The notes: generated by a model not told the origin, from the letters alone. A DNA stretch of 64,000 nucleotides from Maratus speciosus (GCA_963932465.1 OZ010794.1:440635502-440699501); one strand, 5' to 3'. Positions 10,900 to 22,494 are shown, counted from the stretch's first letter. Numbers and translations: made by a program.

Positions 10900-11408
10900 C
10901 CCTTAAATGCTGGGTGTTGCTTTTCAGCAACATACCCAATTTAGGCTTTAAAATACTATTAGAATAATACTGAAGCTATAATACCTAATGTTGCCAATAA
11001 AATACATTCTGAAAATATTATTAAATCGATTTTCAAGATGTAGATGGCAACACTTGTGCTGTTTAAGAATAATGATAGATTTATTTTTTAATTGTTGCTA
11101 CTTGTTCTTTTTGTTTTGTTTGGGAGTTTGCGAAATACCCTATTTTGTTCTGCAGTGAGCAAGTAAAATTTATTTCTTATTATAGTTCCTAAAATTCTTG
11201 TGTGTTTAATATTATAAAATTTTATCAAGGAAAATTATTTTTTCTATTAAAGACCAGTATTGCCGATTAGTGACAAACTATTTTTTAGCCGTAAAACATA
11301 CTTAAAACAAAATATGATTTTTTAAAGTATTTTTCCCATGATTTATTTAAAAAATGAAAGCCGAAAAACATTATTACAATGATTTTTGAAAAAGCAGGCA
11401 TTTAAGGG
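10900..11408. mobile_element. piggyBac-like MITE (TTAA target site, CCC..GGG ends)
   Basis: The element starts CCCTTAAATGC directly after TTAA (10896-10899) and ends GCATTTAAGGG directly before TTAA (11409-11412). A perfect TTAA duplication and CCC/GGG termini are the hallmarks of piggyBac superfamily insertions. Length is 509 bp and there is no coding capacity. A subterminal imperfect hairpin (GGGTGTTGC ... GCAACATACCC) sits just inside the left end. Confidence 0.8.
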
Positions 11409-11555
11409 TTAAAATAAATGGTTTCACATCTTTCCTTTTTTTAAAACGAAACTAAAAGAAAAATATTAGGCACAGATGTCATATACGCACCGGGGTACCT
11501 CATTGGTTCAAAATGGCGTTATTTTGCTTCACATTGTAACCCGGCTATTGTTGTT

Positions 11556-11993
11556 TATTTATTAATAAATGTTTATTTACTTTTATTTTCTTTTTTTTTA
11601 ATTATATAAATTGTTTTGTTCTATAGTTATTAATTATTCTTTCATTTATTGTTATTTCACTTTAAAAATAATAGAAAATAATTTAAAAATACATATGCAG
11701 CTGGTATTCAAAAGCGAAGTTTTCGCCAAATTGCCCCCCCCCCCCCCCCCCCCAAAAAAAAAAAAAAAAAAAAATCACATCTAGCCCGGTGTTTGACATA
11801 TGTGCCAAATCTTAAATAATGCAACAAATCATGACATTTAATTTCAACTTCAAAGAAATGTTTTAATTTACCACTCGAAAAATAAGAAAAAATGCTAACA
11901 CGCGAATTAAAAAAAGTTATTGGCGAGATTTGCACCCGGCTAACATAAAAGTACCAAGAATTCTTTGCGATCTTGGCAACTGTAGTTTTATTC

Positions 11994-11996
<3 letters not shown>
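11556..11996 (+). repeat. Second copy of the about 430-bp direct repeat
   Basis: Partner of 10357-10775. This copy contains a run of about 20 C followed by poly-A (11734-11774), which replaces a shorter A-run in the first copy, and ends in a 30-base poly-T tract. Confidence 0.8.
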
Positions 11997-12027
<31 letters not shown>

Positions 12028-12034
12028 CAAAATG

Positions 12035-12260
12035 AAAACTTTTTATAAGGAAAGCGAAGGAATCAGCCCGTAATTGTTTATGGCAGTTACATGACTTGGA
12101 CTGTTATAATATTACGATAGAATAATATTTGGTGACTTATCACCAATGCCTGGCTAACATTAAAGTACCAAAATGGCACCTGGAATATAAAAGGCGAAGT
12201 GGTTCGCCCGGAACTATTGATGGTAGTCACTTGACCTAGGCTATTATTATAGATATTGTT
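12035..12260 (+). repeat. Two diverged tandem units of about 145 bp
   Basis: A block reading TATAAGGAAAGCGAAG, AATCAGCCCG and TGGCAGTTACATGACTTGG recurs about 145 bp later as TATAAAAGGCGAAG, GTTCGCCCGG and TGGTAGTCACTTGACCTAGG. Both follow a GTAC(C)AA..GGCAAC/CACC segment related to the end of the upstream direct repeat. Confidence 0.6.
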
Positions 12261-12783
12261 TTCAATTGTAAAAACAGCGCAAAGAATAATATTTCCTTAC
12301 GATTAAAAATTTATTTACACGCGACTATTAAAAACGGAAAAAAAACTTTAAAATTACTATTAAATAAGTACGTGTTAAAAGCAGGAAAATATTAAAAATT
12401 ATGTCATGAAAATTAATTGCAAAGACTCTGTTTATTTTATTTTAGTTTTTTTTTTTTTTTTTTTTTCAAATTTTTAACTGATCTTCTTTAATTTAACGCA
12501 AAAACAACCATTTGATGTCTGAACAGCAACTGATTCGGCCTTAAATTTTCGCAATCAATGGGAATTGAATGGAAACCGGTTTACAGGGAGATCGCCACAG
12601 GTTTTTTCATTATAATTCAATCTTCTCTAATCTTTTTAAAGCCGATCAAATTAGCCTGTTTTTAGATTCTGCGGTGTCTGAACAGGGGTTGGGGAGCGTG
12701 GCTTGCATGGGGCAGAGCCCCATAGTATAATATAATATTACCATAATTGCCATAATTTCCATACAAACACCCACGAACTTAAA

Positions 12784-12820
<37 letters not shown>

Positions 12821-13547
12821 GGGAGGTGATAGAAAATTTGTAACAACCTTTTTTTTTAACACACAAAAATCTATAAGTAATACTCAATGCATATTGAGAA
12901 ACGAAAAATTCTTTAAAATTTGTTGAGCATCATCATTGAAGTTTATCTTAAGATAAGTTATTCTCCTCTTCATTTTTTTAATGATTATTTTCTTGTAATC
13001 TTAAAGAACTTTTTATTCCCACTGAAATTTTGCAAAATATACTGTATTTTTATTTTTTACATTTTTTAAATGTGCAATTGTAAAGAACAAGATAATATTC
13101 ATAACTCTGCACAGATGATATTCACATGTCTGCATTCACAACATGAAAAAGCCATTTATTCTTTAATAATTATTACATTACTATTATTATTATTATTATT
13201 GGATTAGAGTCTGAAAAATTATCGCTACACTAAACGGTACTTTTCTGTGTGGTACTTCAAAATTTAAAAATTACAGCTCATGTCAATTTACAAGTAAAGC
13301 AAGCAAACATGTTCTATAATCGAGAAATATCACATGACTTTTATTTTCTTTTTGCAACATTTATATCATATGGTCTGACTTATTCAGCTTACATCAGTTA
13401 TACTGTAAGTTTCTTTCTTTTTTCCATTAAAAAATATCAATTTATTTGTAGATGAAACTATCAAAATATATGAAAAGATGGGTTCCTTCCTGTCTGATAT
13501 ATTTTTGTACCTTGTATATTAAAAAAAAATGTTCTCTCTCCCCTAAG
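12261..13547. other. Intron DNA with long poly-T tracts
   Basis: Holds poly-T runs near 12446-12466 and 12787-12817, a short perfect palindrome (ATGGGGC AGA GCCCCAT) near 12707-12723, and an ATT microsatellite near 13180-13200. No gene is seen. The open frame at 13249-13455 has no support from splice signals or motifs. Confidence 0.5.
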
Positions 13548-13688
13548 GTTCTCTCAACGATCCTGAGAGAGTTCTAGATTGGCTGACAAGTCAGGACATG
13601 TTTGATTTGAAAAATGAAATAGAAGAAGTCAGCCGCAAAATGCTTGATAAGCTCCTTCAAGAAAATGACTTCATAACAATATTTTTTT
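13548..13688 (+). CDS. Tandem thioredoxin-repeat membrane protein, second 141-bp exon
   Basis: The acceptor is CCCTAAG at 13541-13547 and the donor TTTTTT|GTAAGT at 13689, with phase-1 introns on both sides. It has the same length and phase as the exon at 4342. The 47 residues begin GSLNDPERVLDWLTSQD and continue with NEIEEVSRKMLDKLLQEND, ending in the hydrophobic strand FITIFF. The position-by-position match to the first 141-bp exon (VLDW, EIEEV, MLDKL) shows they are duplicates. This exon closes the thioredoxin fold begun at 8318 and opens the one completed at 18557. Confidence 0.9.
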
Positions 13689-13880
13689 GTAAGTATAAAG
13701 ATTAATTTGTAAATTTTAATAACCTTTTATCTTATATGTCTTATAATGTCGCTGCGTTTTCTTCAATTCTGTTTCTTTCTCATTTTTCTTCTTCTCCTTG
13801 TCAGCGTATCGAGAGCAGTCTTTTCCTGCTACCTATACTGTTGTTTTAATTACTTCAGTTTAGCTTATTTTCTATGTATA

Positions 13881-14800
13881 GGGGAGGGTAGTAGACAGTG
13901 AGACGAAAATTATTATTACTTAACAAATGGGGACGATTTTTAATCTTTTGAAAAAAAAAAAAAAAATCTACATCTTTAAGCTACATAAATGCGCTACACA
14001 TTAATGTATAAATGGTTTTAAAAAAGTTATTTATAAAAACACAGAAGCAGCATAACGGAGTATCGAAAATTGTCTCACTGTGTACCACAAGTAGTACACA
14101 GTGGGACAATGTATATATTTTCATAAATCATACATTTTTACACTCTATCAATAATTTTCTGCAGTTTATGATTTCTAATTGATATTTCTAGATTTTCAAA
14201 ATATTAAAAATATGAGCCTCGGGTGGACAATGGCAGACCTTGGGCTACCTTCATGCAAATTTTCAGCCTCTCACGTTTAGTAAATTTCCCTAGCCATCGC
14301 ACGCCCACACACACAGAGAGAAAGAGCGAGAGAGAGAAAAACCTTCTTTTATTAATAAATAACTTTTTTAACATCAGAACCAGTAAGACACGTCTCACTG
14401 TGTACCACAACTATGTGTCTCACTGTGTACTTTCGTTACGTTGTAACAAAATGGATGCCACATCTGTTATCATCTGTATCAACGCTTTAAAAATTTATGT
14501 CGTTTTGCCGAAATAGTCTATTATTATATATAGCTAGGTTTGGTTAAGTAAATACATGTCATATTGAAGGAAATAAACTCTAAAATAGACGTTTATAGAC
14601 TTTAACCACTATAGACTAATAGACTTTAACCACTATAAAATGAGGAATTATTTACTATTTTGTCAGACGAATGACTGAAGTGCCGAAACTACATCCACGT
14701 GTTGCATAAGATGAGGTCGTTATGTCTGTGTGCCAGCTTGAAGAAAAAGTTACAACTATATGTCAAAGTGGCTGCTGTCTTACTGTGTATTCCCCTACCC
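13881..14800. mobile_element. TA-flanked non-autonomous DNA element with G-rich ends and an internal repeated word
   Basis: The termini are inverted copies: GGGGAGGGTAGTAGACAGTG then AGAC on the left, and on the right, inverted, GGGTAGGGGAATACACAGTA then AGAC. TA lies on both sides (13879-13880 and 14801-14802). The word GTCTCACTGTGTACCAC, or its reverse, recurs several times inside (near 14070-14110, 14393-14410, 14416-14430) as well as at the ends. No transposase is found in its 920 bp. The TA site and end structure fit the pogo/Tc1 group. Confidence 0.75.
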
Positions 14801-14802
14801 TA

Positions 14803-15825
14803 ATTACGAAATACAGTCGAATTCTCTTAAAACGAGCATGGTTAAAGTGGGCGATTTGTAAATTGGGAATGGTTCATTACTTAAAAGTCACTAAGATTTT
14901 AATGCATTTTGGGAGCTACGAAAGGCGAGTCATGGGTAATGCAAAAAAAGTATTTTTATTTTACCGTCATTATTTTTTTTTACAACTATGTATAGAAATT
15001 GAAAAGAAAGTCCTATATTCCTCTTAATACTATTCTTTTTCGGCGATAATAATTCTGCATTACAGTTTTCAACTGTTAGCAATTTGTGTTTTATCAAGTG
15101 ACAAAAATTCACTACATCTAATATTTAAAGATAACATTTGCGCCGGCGAAAAACGGTCAAAAGAACCAATTCCCATTTTAATGTGTTATTTCAAATATGT
15201 TAAGAATAAAGACTAATTAAAAAACTAGTTACTTTATATACTATATAACGCCATCTTATTATGTGCGACTAAATTTTGAAAATACAAAGGTGCTCTCATC
15301 GGTTTACGCCGTGCTGTATATTATTATAAAACTGATATTTCGTCCAAGCAGCAAAACTCGCCGACTTTTCCAATAAATGTTAATGGACAAAAAAAAAAAA
15401 AAATAATTAGCGTGTCTTTGATTTTATTTGCAGCTGAAAGAAAATAAAACTCTCAAATTAAAATCTTAAGATAAACTAATTATAGTAAATACAGTGGCTA
15501 CCACTGGTGACTAATTCTTTATACCTTTGTACTTTTTCAGTATATTAAAACAATACTTTGAGGTAGATTATTTTGGTTTAGAAATAGTGGTAGAAAAAAT
15601 AATGAAAAATGGTTGCCAATAGCAACCATCTAATTAGTTAAACTATATATATTTTTGTAAAATTTTATTCTCTTCACGGGTTTATAGATTCATAGCCTCT
15701 CGTATTGACTGAGTTACTGAACTGTACTATTTTTTTAAGGATTTAACTTAAAATATATTGAAATCTCTTATCAAGATCATGTATAATTTTAACTAATACT
15801 CTTTTAAACCATAAATTGCATTGTA
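14803..15825. other. Intron DNA with a Tigger-like terminal fragment
   Basis: Immediately after the preceding element, TACAGTCGAATTCTCTTAAA followed by ACGAGC (about 14813-14838) resembles the terminal repeat of pogo/Tigger-type transposons. No opposite end is seen, so this is at most a fragment. The rest, including the open frames at 14722-15112, shows nothing recognisable. Confidence 0.4.
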
Positions 15826-16265
15826 GGGGAGGTAGGGGAGGGTTGATACATTGACAATTTTTCTCAACAAATGGCATTAACAGCCATTGTAACACATGTA
15901 AAGGCTTCTTTTATTTCCTGAAGCCATCATTAGCTGGACTAATCAGTGAAGAACTGACAACGTTTTTTTTCTTTTAATTTTGAAGACTTTTGGAATGTCA
16001 ATGTAAAATTTTTTAAATACTGATTTTTTTTCATAACTCTTATTATTGTGAAGATAATAACTTGTAATTTTTTTTATTTGTAAAGGACATTGTTAGGGTG
16101 AGTTTTACCAGAAAGCAGATTGGCATTTTGCAACTGCATTTATACAAAGTTATTAAAAATCCAATAAGGCATGATAGGGAGAAATGATACACTTGTATAT
16201 TTGAAATTTAATAGTTTTTTTAAGTTGTAAACTAATATAGAATTGTAATATTCATTATTGTTTTA

Positions 16266-16510
16266 CAGCAAGAGCTACTGAAATTGGTAAGGAAGAACAA
16301 AGAGACTATTCATAGACATTATGTAGGTTACATAGAAAAGCAGCGCGATGATACATGGTTAGTTCGCTATGCTCGTCATGTAGAAGGGAAAAAGTTTAAA
16401 TGGCCTGAAAGGGAAAATGTTTCTATAATTTACGAAGGGCAAATTGAAAAAACGTTAAATCTACCCGATTTTACTTATCAAAATGATAGAGTTATTAGTT
16501 TTTCTTTTAA
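16266..16510 (+). pseudogene. C-terminal remnant of a pogo/jerky-type transposase
   Basis: An open frame within the TA-flanked element encodes about 80 residues with HYVGYIEKQRDDTWLVRYAR, GKKFKWPE and SIIYEGQIEKTL. As I recall the family, many jerky/Tigger-like transposases end in a small module of this pattern: a YVG start, an LRR/ARH turn, F.WPE, then a hydrophobic I..L..P tail. There is no ATG at the start and no DDE catalytic core in the element, so this is the surviving tail. The frame is cut at 16510 by insertion of a TTAA-flanked MITE, after which the remaining codons belong to the MITE. The family call is inference. Confidence 0.45.
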
Positions 16511-16719
16511 CCATTTCAGGGGTGGTGGTATGTTTATGAAACCACTTAATTTTAATTCCCAAACGTCACATTGGAACCAGCATTTTGGTAAAATATTTTC
16601 CTTTTAGTATGAAAGTGAAATATATCCCTTTTCTTATTTCTAACTAAATTTGTTGGTAAATTCCGGTGCCATTCATTATTCAACGCTTTAGCATTGAAAA
16701 TGCTTTTCCCCTGAAAGGG
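16511..16719. mobile_element. Small piggyBac-like MITE nested in the pogo-like element
   Basis: TTAA lies at 16507-16510 and at 16720-16723. The left end is CCATTTCAGGGG and the right end, inverted, is CCCTTTCAGGGG, so the TIR is 12 bp with one mismatch. Length is 209 bp with no coding capacity. Confidence 0.65.
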
Positions 16720-17284
16720 TTAAATGAATCTTAAATGTGCTAAATTTATGTTAAATTGTTTGCAAATCAGCAATGTTCACTTCATTTTCCCTTGCAGCTA
16801 GATCTCTAGTGGTTTTTTTTCATTATTTATTTTCTAAAAAGTGTGTGAATAGGATTTTTTAAATAACAGCAATAGTTTAAAAATTTCTGTAAAAAATATT
16901 TCTGAAACAAAAATATGTCAATGTCATTTCGTTTCAAATTTTACTTAAATATTTTAATATTTATCATAAAAAATTGTATGACACAGAAATTGAATTGTCT
17001 GCATTTTTTTTTTTTTTTTCAATTTACATAACAATGTATCAAACCTCCCTTGCTAGTGCATCAATCATCCCCAGTAATGGGGAGATTTGATACAGTAGTA
17101 GCCATTCAAAATAATTGGGATATATTTTTTGAATGACTATTTTTTAAATTCACAATATTTTTAATAAATGAATAGAAGGTCATTTTATAAGAAAACACGA
17201 AAAATTTGTTTAAAAATAGCTTTCTAAGGGTTGTAAAAAATTAGTTTAAAAAAAAAGTGTATCATACCTCCCCTACCTCCCCTA

Positions 17285-18297
17285 TTGTTTTTTGTATGAT
17301 TTTTTTTCATTCTGTTCAAAATTTATCATGTTTTGCTTTTCCGCCCTGATAATATACGTAATACTTTAAAAAATAATGTAAAACAAAAACTTTCATGTTA
17401 TATTTTTCTTTTACTTTACTTATGATATAATTATATTCTTTGAAAAGAATTCTAATGAGCTAAACGTAACATTCTGTGTTTATAAAAGGAAGCCAAATAC
17501 ATTTTTGAAAATTTTATGCTATCCCATTTCAATTTTGATCCTTACCATTAAATTGTATTACTTTTTATTAAAATAAAGAGATTTCTCATTGTTTATTATT
17601 GTTATAAAAATAAACTTTTCCTTTAAATAAAATGAAATAGCTCATTCTTTATATTAAAACATTTTTTATAATAACCATAGTAATGATTCATAATAATGAT
17701 GTTAATGGTTTTCAAATTTAAAAAAAACATTCAGTGTTTGTTTGTTTGTTTTTTTTTTGTTTTGTTTTGTTTTTTTCTTTAGAATGCATTTTTATTTATT
17801 TCCATTACAATATTCTTCTTGCAATCAAAAAGTGCCATCAATAAATACTTTTTTAAATCCTCAATTTCAAAACTGATTTTAACACAAATCCCCGCCATGA
17901 ATGACTTTTGAAGGTATGTGTCTTTCAAAGTTTACTGATAAGCCACTTCGTCAGTTCGGAAAAGTTAATTCATTATTACAGGAAAGTTTCATTGGATTAA
18001 CTAGTTGCAGGATCTTTATGACAATGTCCTTTTCTGTTCGCAAATATTCAGAGATAATGAAAATGCTTTCCCCCCTTATTTTCCACTGTTATCAGAAAGA
18101 TGGCAACTATATAATTTGGTATGCATGTATTATTTTAACATATGTCTATTTCAGCTTTTTGAGTAGTTGCACCAATTTTCATAATTTTTGGAAATGATTT
18201 CTGTTTTTGCTAATGTGCAAATTTTATAAGGTCCAATTATTGTCTGTCCTTGTATTCATTGTTTATAACTGTTTAAACTTGCGCAAAAATACCATTA

Positions 18298-18348
<51 letters not shown>

Positions 18349-18556
18349 TAAGATAAATAAATAAATAAATAGATTACAGAATATTAAATAATCAATGATT
18401 AAAATTAGGAATGACTACTGTATTAATTGAGTACTGTGGTCTTCTGTTATCTAAGAAAACGATGTAAAGAAAATTTTTATTTTTAATAAGATGTGTAATG
18501 TATAACTTGTTATGTAAATAACATTAAAAAAATATGTTATATTAATTTTTTTAAAG
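17285..18556. other. Intron DNA with simple repeats
   Basis: Holds a GTTT/GTTTT-type simple repeat near 17738-17776 and a poly-A run of about 44 followed by AAAT repeats (18301-18372). The long A-run could be the tail of a retro-inserted sequence, but I recognise no body for it. Confidence 0.5.
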
Positions 18557-18739
18557 ATGATGAGGACTGTCCTGCCTGTGAAGAAGCCTTGAAATCTTTG
18601 GAAGACATTGATGATGATATTGATGAATTGGACATTATATTTGTCAAAATTCAAGATGCTCGCTATGCATTCCGTTATGGTGTCAAAAATTTGCCTGCAC
18701 TGACATACTTCCGCAAACGATTTCCAGCAATTTATCACG
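18557..18739 (+). CDS. Tandem thioredoxin-repeat membrane protein, second 183-bp exon with CPAC motif
   Basis: The acceptor is TTTTTTTAAAG at 18546-18556 and the donor CACG|GTAAGA at 18740, again with phase-1 introns. Length and phase equal those of the exon at 8318. The 61 codons give YDEDCPACEEALKSLEDIDD, then LDIIFVKIQDAR, then YGVKNLPALTYFRKRFPAIYH. CPAC is a good thioredoxin-type CxxC and the LPALTYF block carries the cis-proline. The acidic stretch after the CxxC is a run of Asp/Glu. This fold is completed by the start of the last exon at 32993. The intron to that exon is 14.2 kb and is filled by nested transposons. Confidence 0.9.
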
Positions 18740-19177
18740 GTAAGATTCATTAATTTCTGTTCCTGGCAACGATTTACCTTTTTTTAACATTAATAATATA
18801 AGTTATTTTTGTTGCTGTCGTTATTTATGCATTTTAAATACAAACGTCTGAAATTCAGAAAATAAAGTTTCTTAAATGGATTGTTCGATTTTAAGACGAA
18901 AAAGAAAATCATCACTCACTTTTTGCCTTTGAAATGAAACTTTTCAAGTGTCTGAAATACCGCCATTTTTGACTTGGTATTTTTCAGCAATACTTTTAAA
19001 GCACTGATTAGCTACACTGAATTCTCCTTTGTGAACGGGTTGGCGCAGCATGTCCCAAATGGGACTTTGTGCCATTAAACCCCATACAACCAACCAACCA
19101 ATCTTTGTGAATTTGGGGGGGGGGGGGGATTTATCGTAAACAATGTCAAAATTACTTTCTATATGCAAAAGAAAATT

Positions 19178-19382
19178 ACTCTGTTAAAAATTTTGTAGTA
19201 GTTTGAGTGAAATTTTAATGCTGCAGTAGCTTCAGCCATAAGATGGTGAAATCTTGTTCCAGCATTTGGAGATGCGATTCAGCAGGAGTTCCAAATGTTG
19301 GAACGAGATTTCACCATCTTATGGTTGCAGCTACTGAAGCACCAAAAGCTGGTTCAAACCAGCACAAAATTTTTAACAATGT
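19178..19382. mobile_element. Foldback MITE
   Basis: The two halves are inverted copies over nearly the whole length, with a loop of about 20 bp near 19274-19292. The strongest part pairs CATAAGATGGTGAAATC and TGTTCCAGCATTTGGA on the left with their complements on the right. The outer ends are CTCTGTTAAAAATTTTG and, inverted, ACATTGTTAAAAATTTTG. No coding capacity is seen. Confidence 0.8.
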
Positions 19383-20007
19383 ACACTGAAGAACGTAATC
19401 CGTAATTTTCCTCACTGGCTGGGCAGAAATACGCCTGTTGTGAAAACAAAACTAATCATTGATTTACAGGGAACGCAACCCCGAACACACCCTCCGCGCT
19501 CCAACCGGCTGCTATTTGTGGAAAGGGCAACCGACAGAAGCACGTTGTGTTGCAGACAGTCGCTGACTGATTAATATTTCTTCATCACAACTTTCTGTTA
19601 AAATATAGTAATTTATGAGTTTTACTAGACAGAATTCTTATCGCCAAGGAGACACCCCCCCCCCCCCCTGCACGCTCACACATATCCAGGAAAACACAAA
19701 GGAATATCATGAGGTCTTGAAAGAATGAAAGGGGGATAATTATTTTTCAAATCTCCCCTTTGTAGGATCTACAACTTAACCATTGAAAGGAAGAAGAATA
19801 AAAGGAAACCTTTAATGTTTCTTTTTTTAAATAAGCCCTTTAGGCCATAATAACCAGTCTTTTCAGGTCTTTTTTTACGCCATTACTGAAAAGGATATCT
19901 GAAATCAATAGCTCGGAAATTGCAATGACTAATTACAATTTAAGAATATATAACATAATTGCGTCTCGATAACTATTAATCCTACATAAATTATATAACT
20001 ACAGACA
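19383..20007. other. Intron DNA, nothing recognised
   Basis: Contains a C-run near 19657-19668. No gene or element end is identified. Confidence 0.5.
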
Positions 20008-20333
20008 TCTACTTATAATAAAATCTGAGTGCTGGAAATCGGCAGAACCATGCCGGTGCGAACCACTCTGGTCTGCGAATCAACCGTAGCTAAACGCCAT
20101 GCTAGGCTTAATGAAAAACATATCCTAGCATATGACGGCTAAATGATATTTTTTTCTAATTGAAATCATGTCTGTTCAGCATATTTTCACATAAAACATG
20201 TGAATCATATCCATTTATAATGTATTAAGTTCTAAATTAAAATTAAGCTATTATAAAAATAGAAATCAAATCTAAACAAACGATACTGTTGCCATTCAGA
20301 TTCAAATTCCAGCAAATCTACAAACAAATGAAT

Positions 20334-21195
20334 GACTCTTTGAACGCTTCATTAAAAAAAAAAAAAAAGAAAAAAAAAACAGGTTAAAGCCGATGATGGT
20401 CTTAAAATATCTGTAATAGTTTATTAAAACCTTTAAATATTTTAACTTTGTTTAAGTTAAAAAACTATTAAGTTCTAAATTTAAGGACCAAATCATCATC
20501 ATCAACAACAAGTTAATCAAAAATAACGGATAACTATCGCCATCTGGTGGAGAAAATATATAATTTTCGCTCAGAAAAGGTCCGTTCAAGCACATTGCAA
20601 TACATGTATTTTAAATTTATTCAAAATGATTATTCTATTGCACAATTTTATATTTCCTGTGACATTTGTTTTCTGTCTTATATGACAAAGTAAAAATTAT
20701 CCGAATTTGAATAGCTAAAACTTTCAAATGCATTTACAATAAAGAATTATTTCAATGGCACTTATGACTCTTTGAACGCTTCGTTTAAAAAAAAAAAAAA
20801 AATACACGTTAAAGCCGATGATGGTCTTAAAATATTTGTAATAGTTTATTAAAACCTTTAAATATTTTAACTTTTTTTAAAACCTTCAAAGACTTTTAAG
20901 TTCTAAACAGTTAAGTTCTAAAATTAAGGGCCTAATCATCAACAATAACAACAACAACAAGTTAATTAAAAATAACGGATAACTATCGCCATCTGGTGGA
21001 TATAACTTTCGCTCTAAAAAGGTCCGTTCAAGCACATTGCAATACATGTATTTTTAATTTATTCAGAATTATTATTCTTTTGCACAATTTCATATTTCCT
21101 GTGACATTTGTTTTCTGTCTTATATGACAAAGTAAAAATTATCCGAATTTGAATATCTAAAACTTTCAAATGCATTTACAGTAAAGGATTATTTC
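20334..21195 (+). repeat. Tandem duplication of 432 bp inside the Helitron
   Basis: The block starting GACTCTTTGAACGCTTC at 20334 starts again at 20766. Both copies include poly-A, GTTAAAGCCGATGATGGTCT, TATCGCCATCTGGTGGA and TATGACAAAGTAAAAATTAT. Copies are very similar, with small indels in the AAC/ATC microsatellite part. Confidence 0.9.
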
Positions 21196-21229
21196 AATGG
21201 CACTTTAGCATTATTTAAAAGGAAATTAA

Positions 21230-21741
21230 CCCTTTATATACTGAATTATGAATTCATGAAAATTTAATCTTCAAAAGCATTTTTCGTGACTTTTTTAAAC
21301 AAAATTAGAAGATTTACATTTAATCATTTAATAAATTTTAGAAGGATTTAGAAGGTTTCATTAAATTTGAATTTATAGGGATGTTATGTAATATTTATAA
21401 CCCCACTAAAATCTTTTCTTTTAAATATTTTTCTTAGTATTTTGTATGAATTAGGAACTAAGAAATCCACAGACATAATGTTCTTATAATAGAAATATAT
21501 AAATATTTCTGAATTTTAAAATCCTCCCCCCTCCAAAGCCAAGAAAGCTTAAAAGATGCAAAGGCCAAAGAAATCATCCTTTGAAAAATATTTTTGTTTT
21601 GTGTAACCCATAATACTTTTGGAACATCATAAAGTAATGCATCTATAACTCATTCTAAATTGTATTATTACTAATCGATGTATTAAATTAACTTTACAAC
21701 AAGTTATTTTAATGGTACTTATACCGTCAGTAGATAAAGGG
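21230..21741. mobile_element. piggyBac-like MITE inside the Helitron
   Basis: TTAA lies at 21226-21229 and 21742-21745. The left end is CCCTTTATATACTGA and the right end, inverted, is CCCTTTATCTACTGA, a 15-bp TIR with one mismatch. Length is 512 bp with no reading frame. TTAA plus CCC..GGG ends identify the piggyBac type. Confidence 0.8.
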
Positions 21742-22050
21742 TTAAAGGGACAATTTTTCTGAACTGAAGGCTGCGAGCAGCGCCTCTGTAGGCCGTGTCA
21801 ATTCCCAATTAATTAGGAGCTTATGTTTCTTGCTAATTCTTTTGCCGTCAACTTTCTGTTGTAATCGTACTTTTTTTTACAGTGCATTTCATCAGTTTTG
21901 AAGGCATTGCAAATAAAATGAATATTTCTTATCGGTACAACATATTTTAATTATTTTGCAGATAAAATTATGAATTTTAACATAGTTTGTAGCGAAAAAA
22001 ACACTCCCGCTAAACAACAAAAAATAATGTAGAGGGAACCTAAACAAGCA

Positions 22051-22480
22051 TTTTTGTCATAGAATGTGTAGCTGGAAATGGCGCGTTTAAGCGCTGGTGA
22101 CTAAATTGTAGCTTACATAATTTCTTTATTCTAATCATAAAAAATCAAAGGATAATACTTTTTGATTAACAAAATGCATGAATAATTTTTTTTTCTTTTT
22201 TAAGTAAGAAAAATATTTTTTTTAACTATTGTTTTGAAGATTTATCATTTACTTGCCGTAATTTTTCGTCATAGAATGTGTAGCTGGAAATGGCGCATTT
22301 AAGCACTGCTGACTAAATTGTAGTTTACATAATTTCTTTGCTCTAATCATAAAAAATCAAAGGATAATACTTTGATTAACAAAATGCATGAATCATCTTT
22401 TTTTTTTTAAGTAAGAAAAATATTTTTTTAACTATTGTTTTGAAGATTTATCATTCACTTTCCGTCATTTTTGACGGGGA
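22051..22480 (+). repeat. Tandem duplication of about 210 bp at the Helitron 3' end
   Basis: TCATAGAATGTGTAGCTGGA starts at about 22058 and again at about 22268. Both copies contain TTTAAGC, GTGACTAAATTGTAG (or a variant) and GTTTTGAAGATTTATCATT. The same block occurs once in the second Helitron copy. Confidence 0.85.
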
Positions 22481-22494
22481 TTATATACTAGTAC

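Larger units (their letters stand above)
15826..17282 (+). mobile_element. TA-flanked pogo-like element with 30-bp TIRs
   Basis: Left end GGGGAGGTAGGGGAGG then GTTGATACA; the right end, inverted, is GGGGAGGTAGGGGAGG then TATGATACA. TA flanks both sides (15824-15825 and 17283-17284). The TGATACA word and TCCCC-type blocks recur inside, for example near 16176-16196 and 17034-17100. A transposase C-terminal remnant (16266-16510) and a small nested MITE (16511-16719) are present. The 1457-bp copy is too short to encode a full transposase. Confidence 0.8.
20008..22491 (+). mobile_element. Non-autonomous Helitron (copy 1)
   Basis: The 3' end has the Helitron signature: a hairpin CCGTCA-TTTT-TGACGG, an 11-12 nt spacer, then CTAG at 22488-22491 followed by T. 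A second copy at 51984-53136 shares both the interior and the same CTAG-T boundary. The proposed 5' end is A|TCTACTTATAATAAAATC at 20008, which fits the 5' TC rule but has no second copy to confirm it. There is no Rep/helicase gene. Inside are a 432-bp tandem duplication, a piggyBac-like MITE and a 210-bp tandem duplication. Confidence 0.75.

Noticed and set aside
11734..11774. Poly-C/poly-A junction as a functional structure
   Set aside because: Long homopolymers occur throughout the window and this one simply extends an A-run of the sister repeat; it may also be a sequencing artefact.
18451..18750. Minus-strand open frame as a gene
   Set aside because: It is the antisense of the exon at 18557-18739; the plus strand has the CxxC, the phase and the splice sites.
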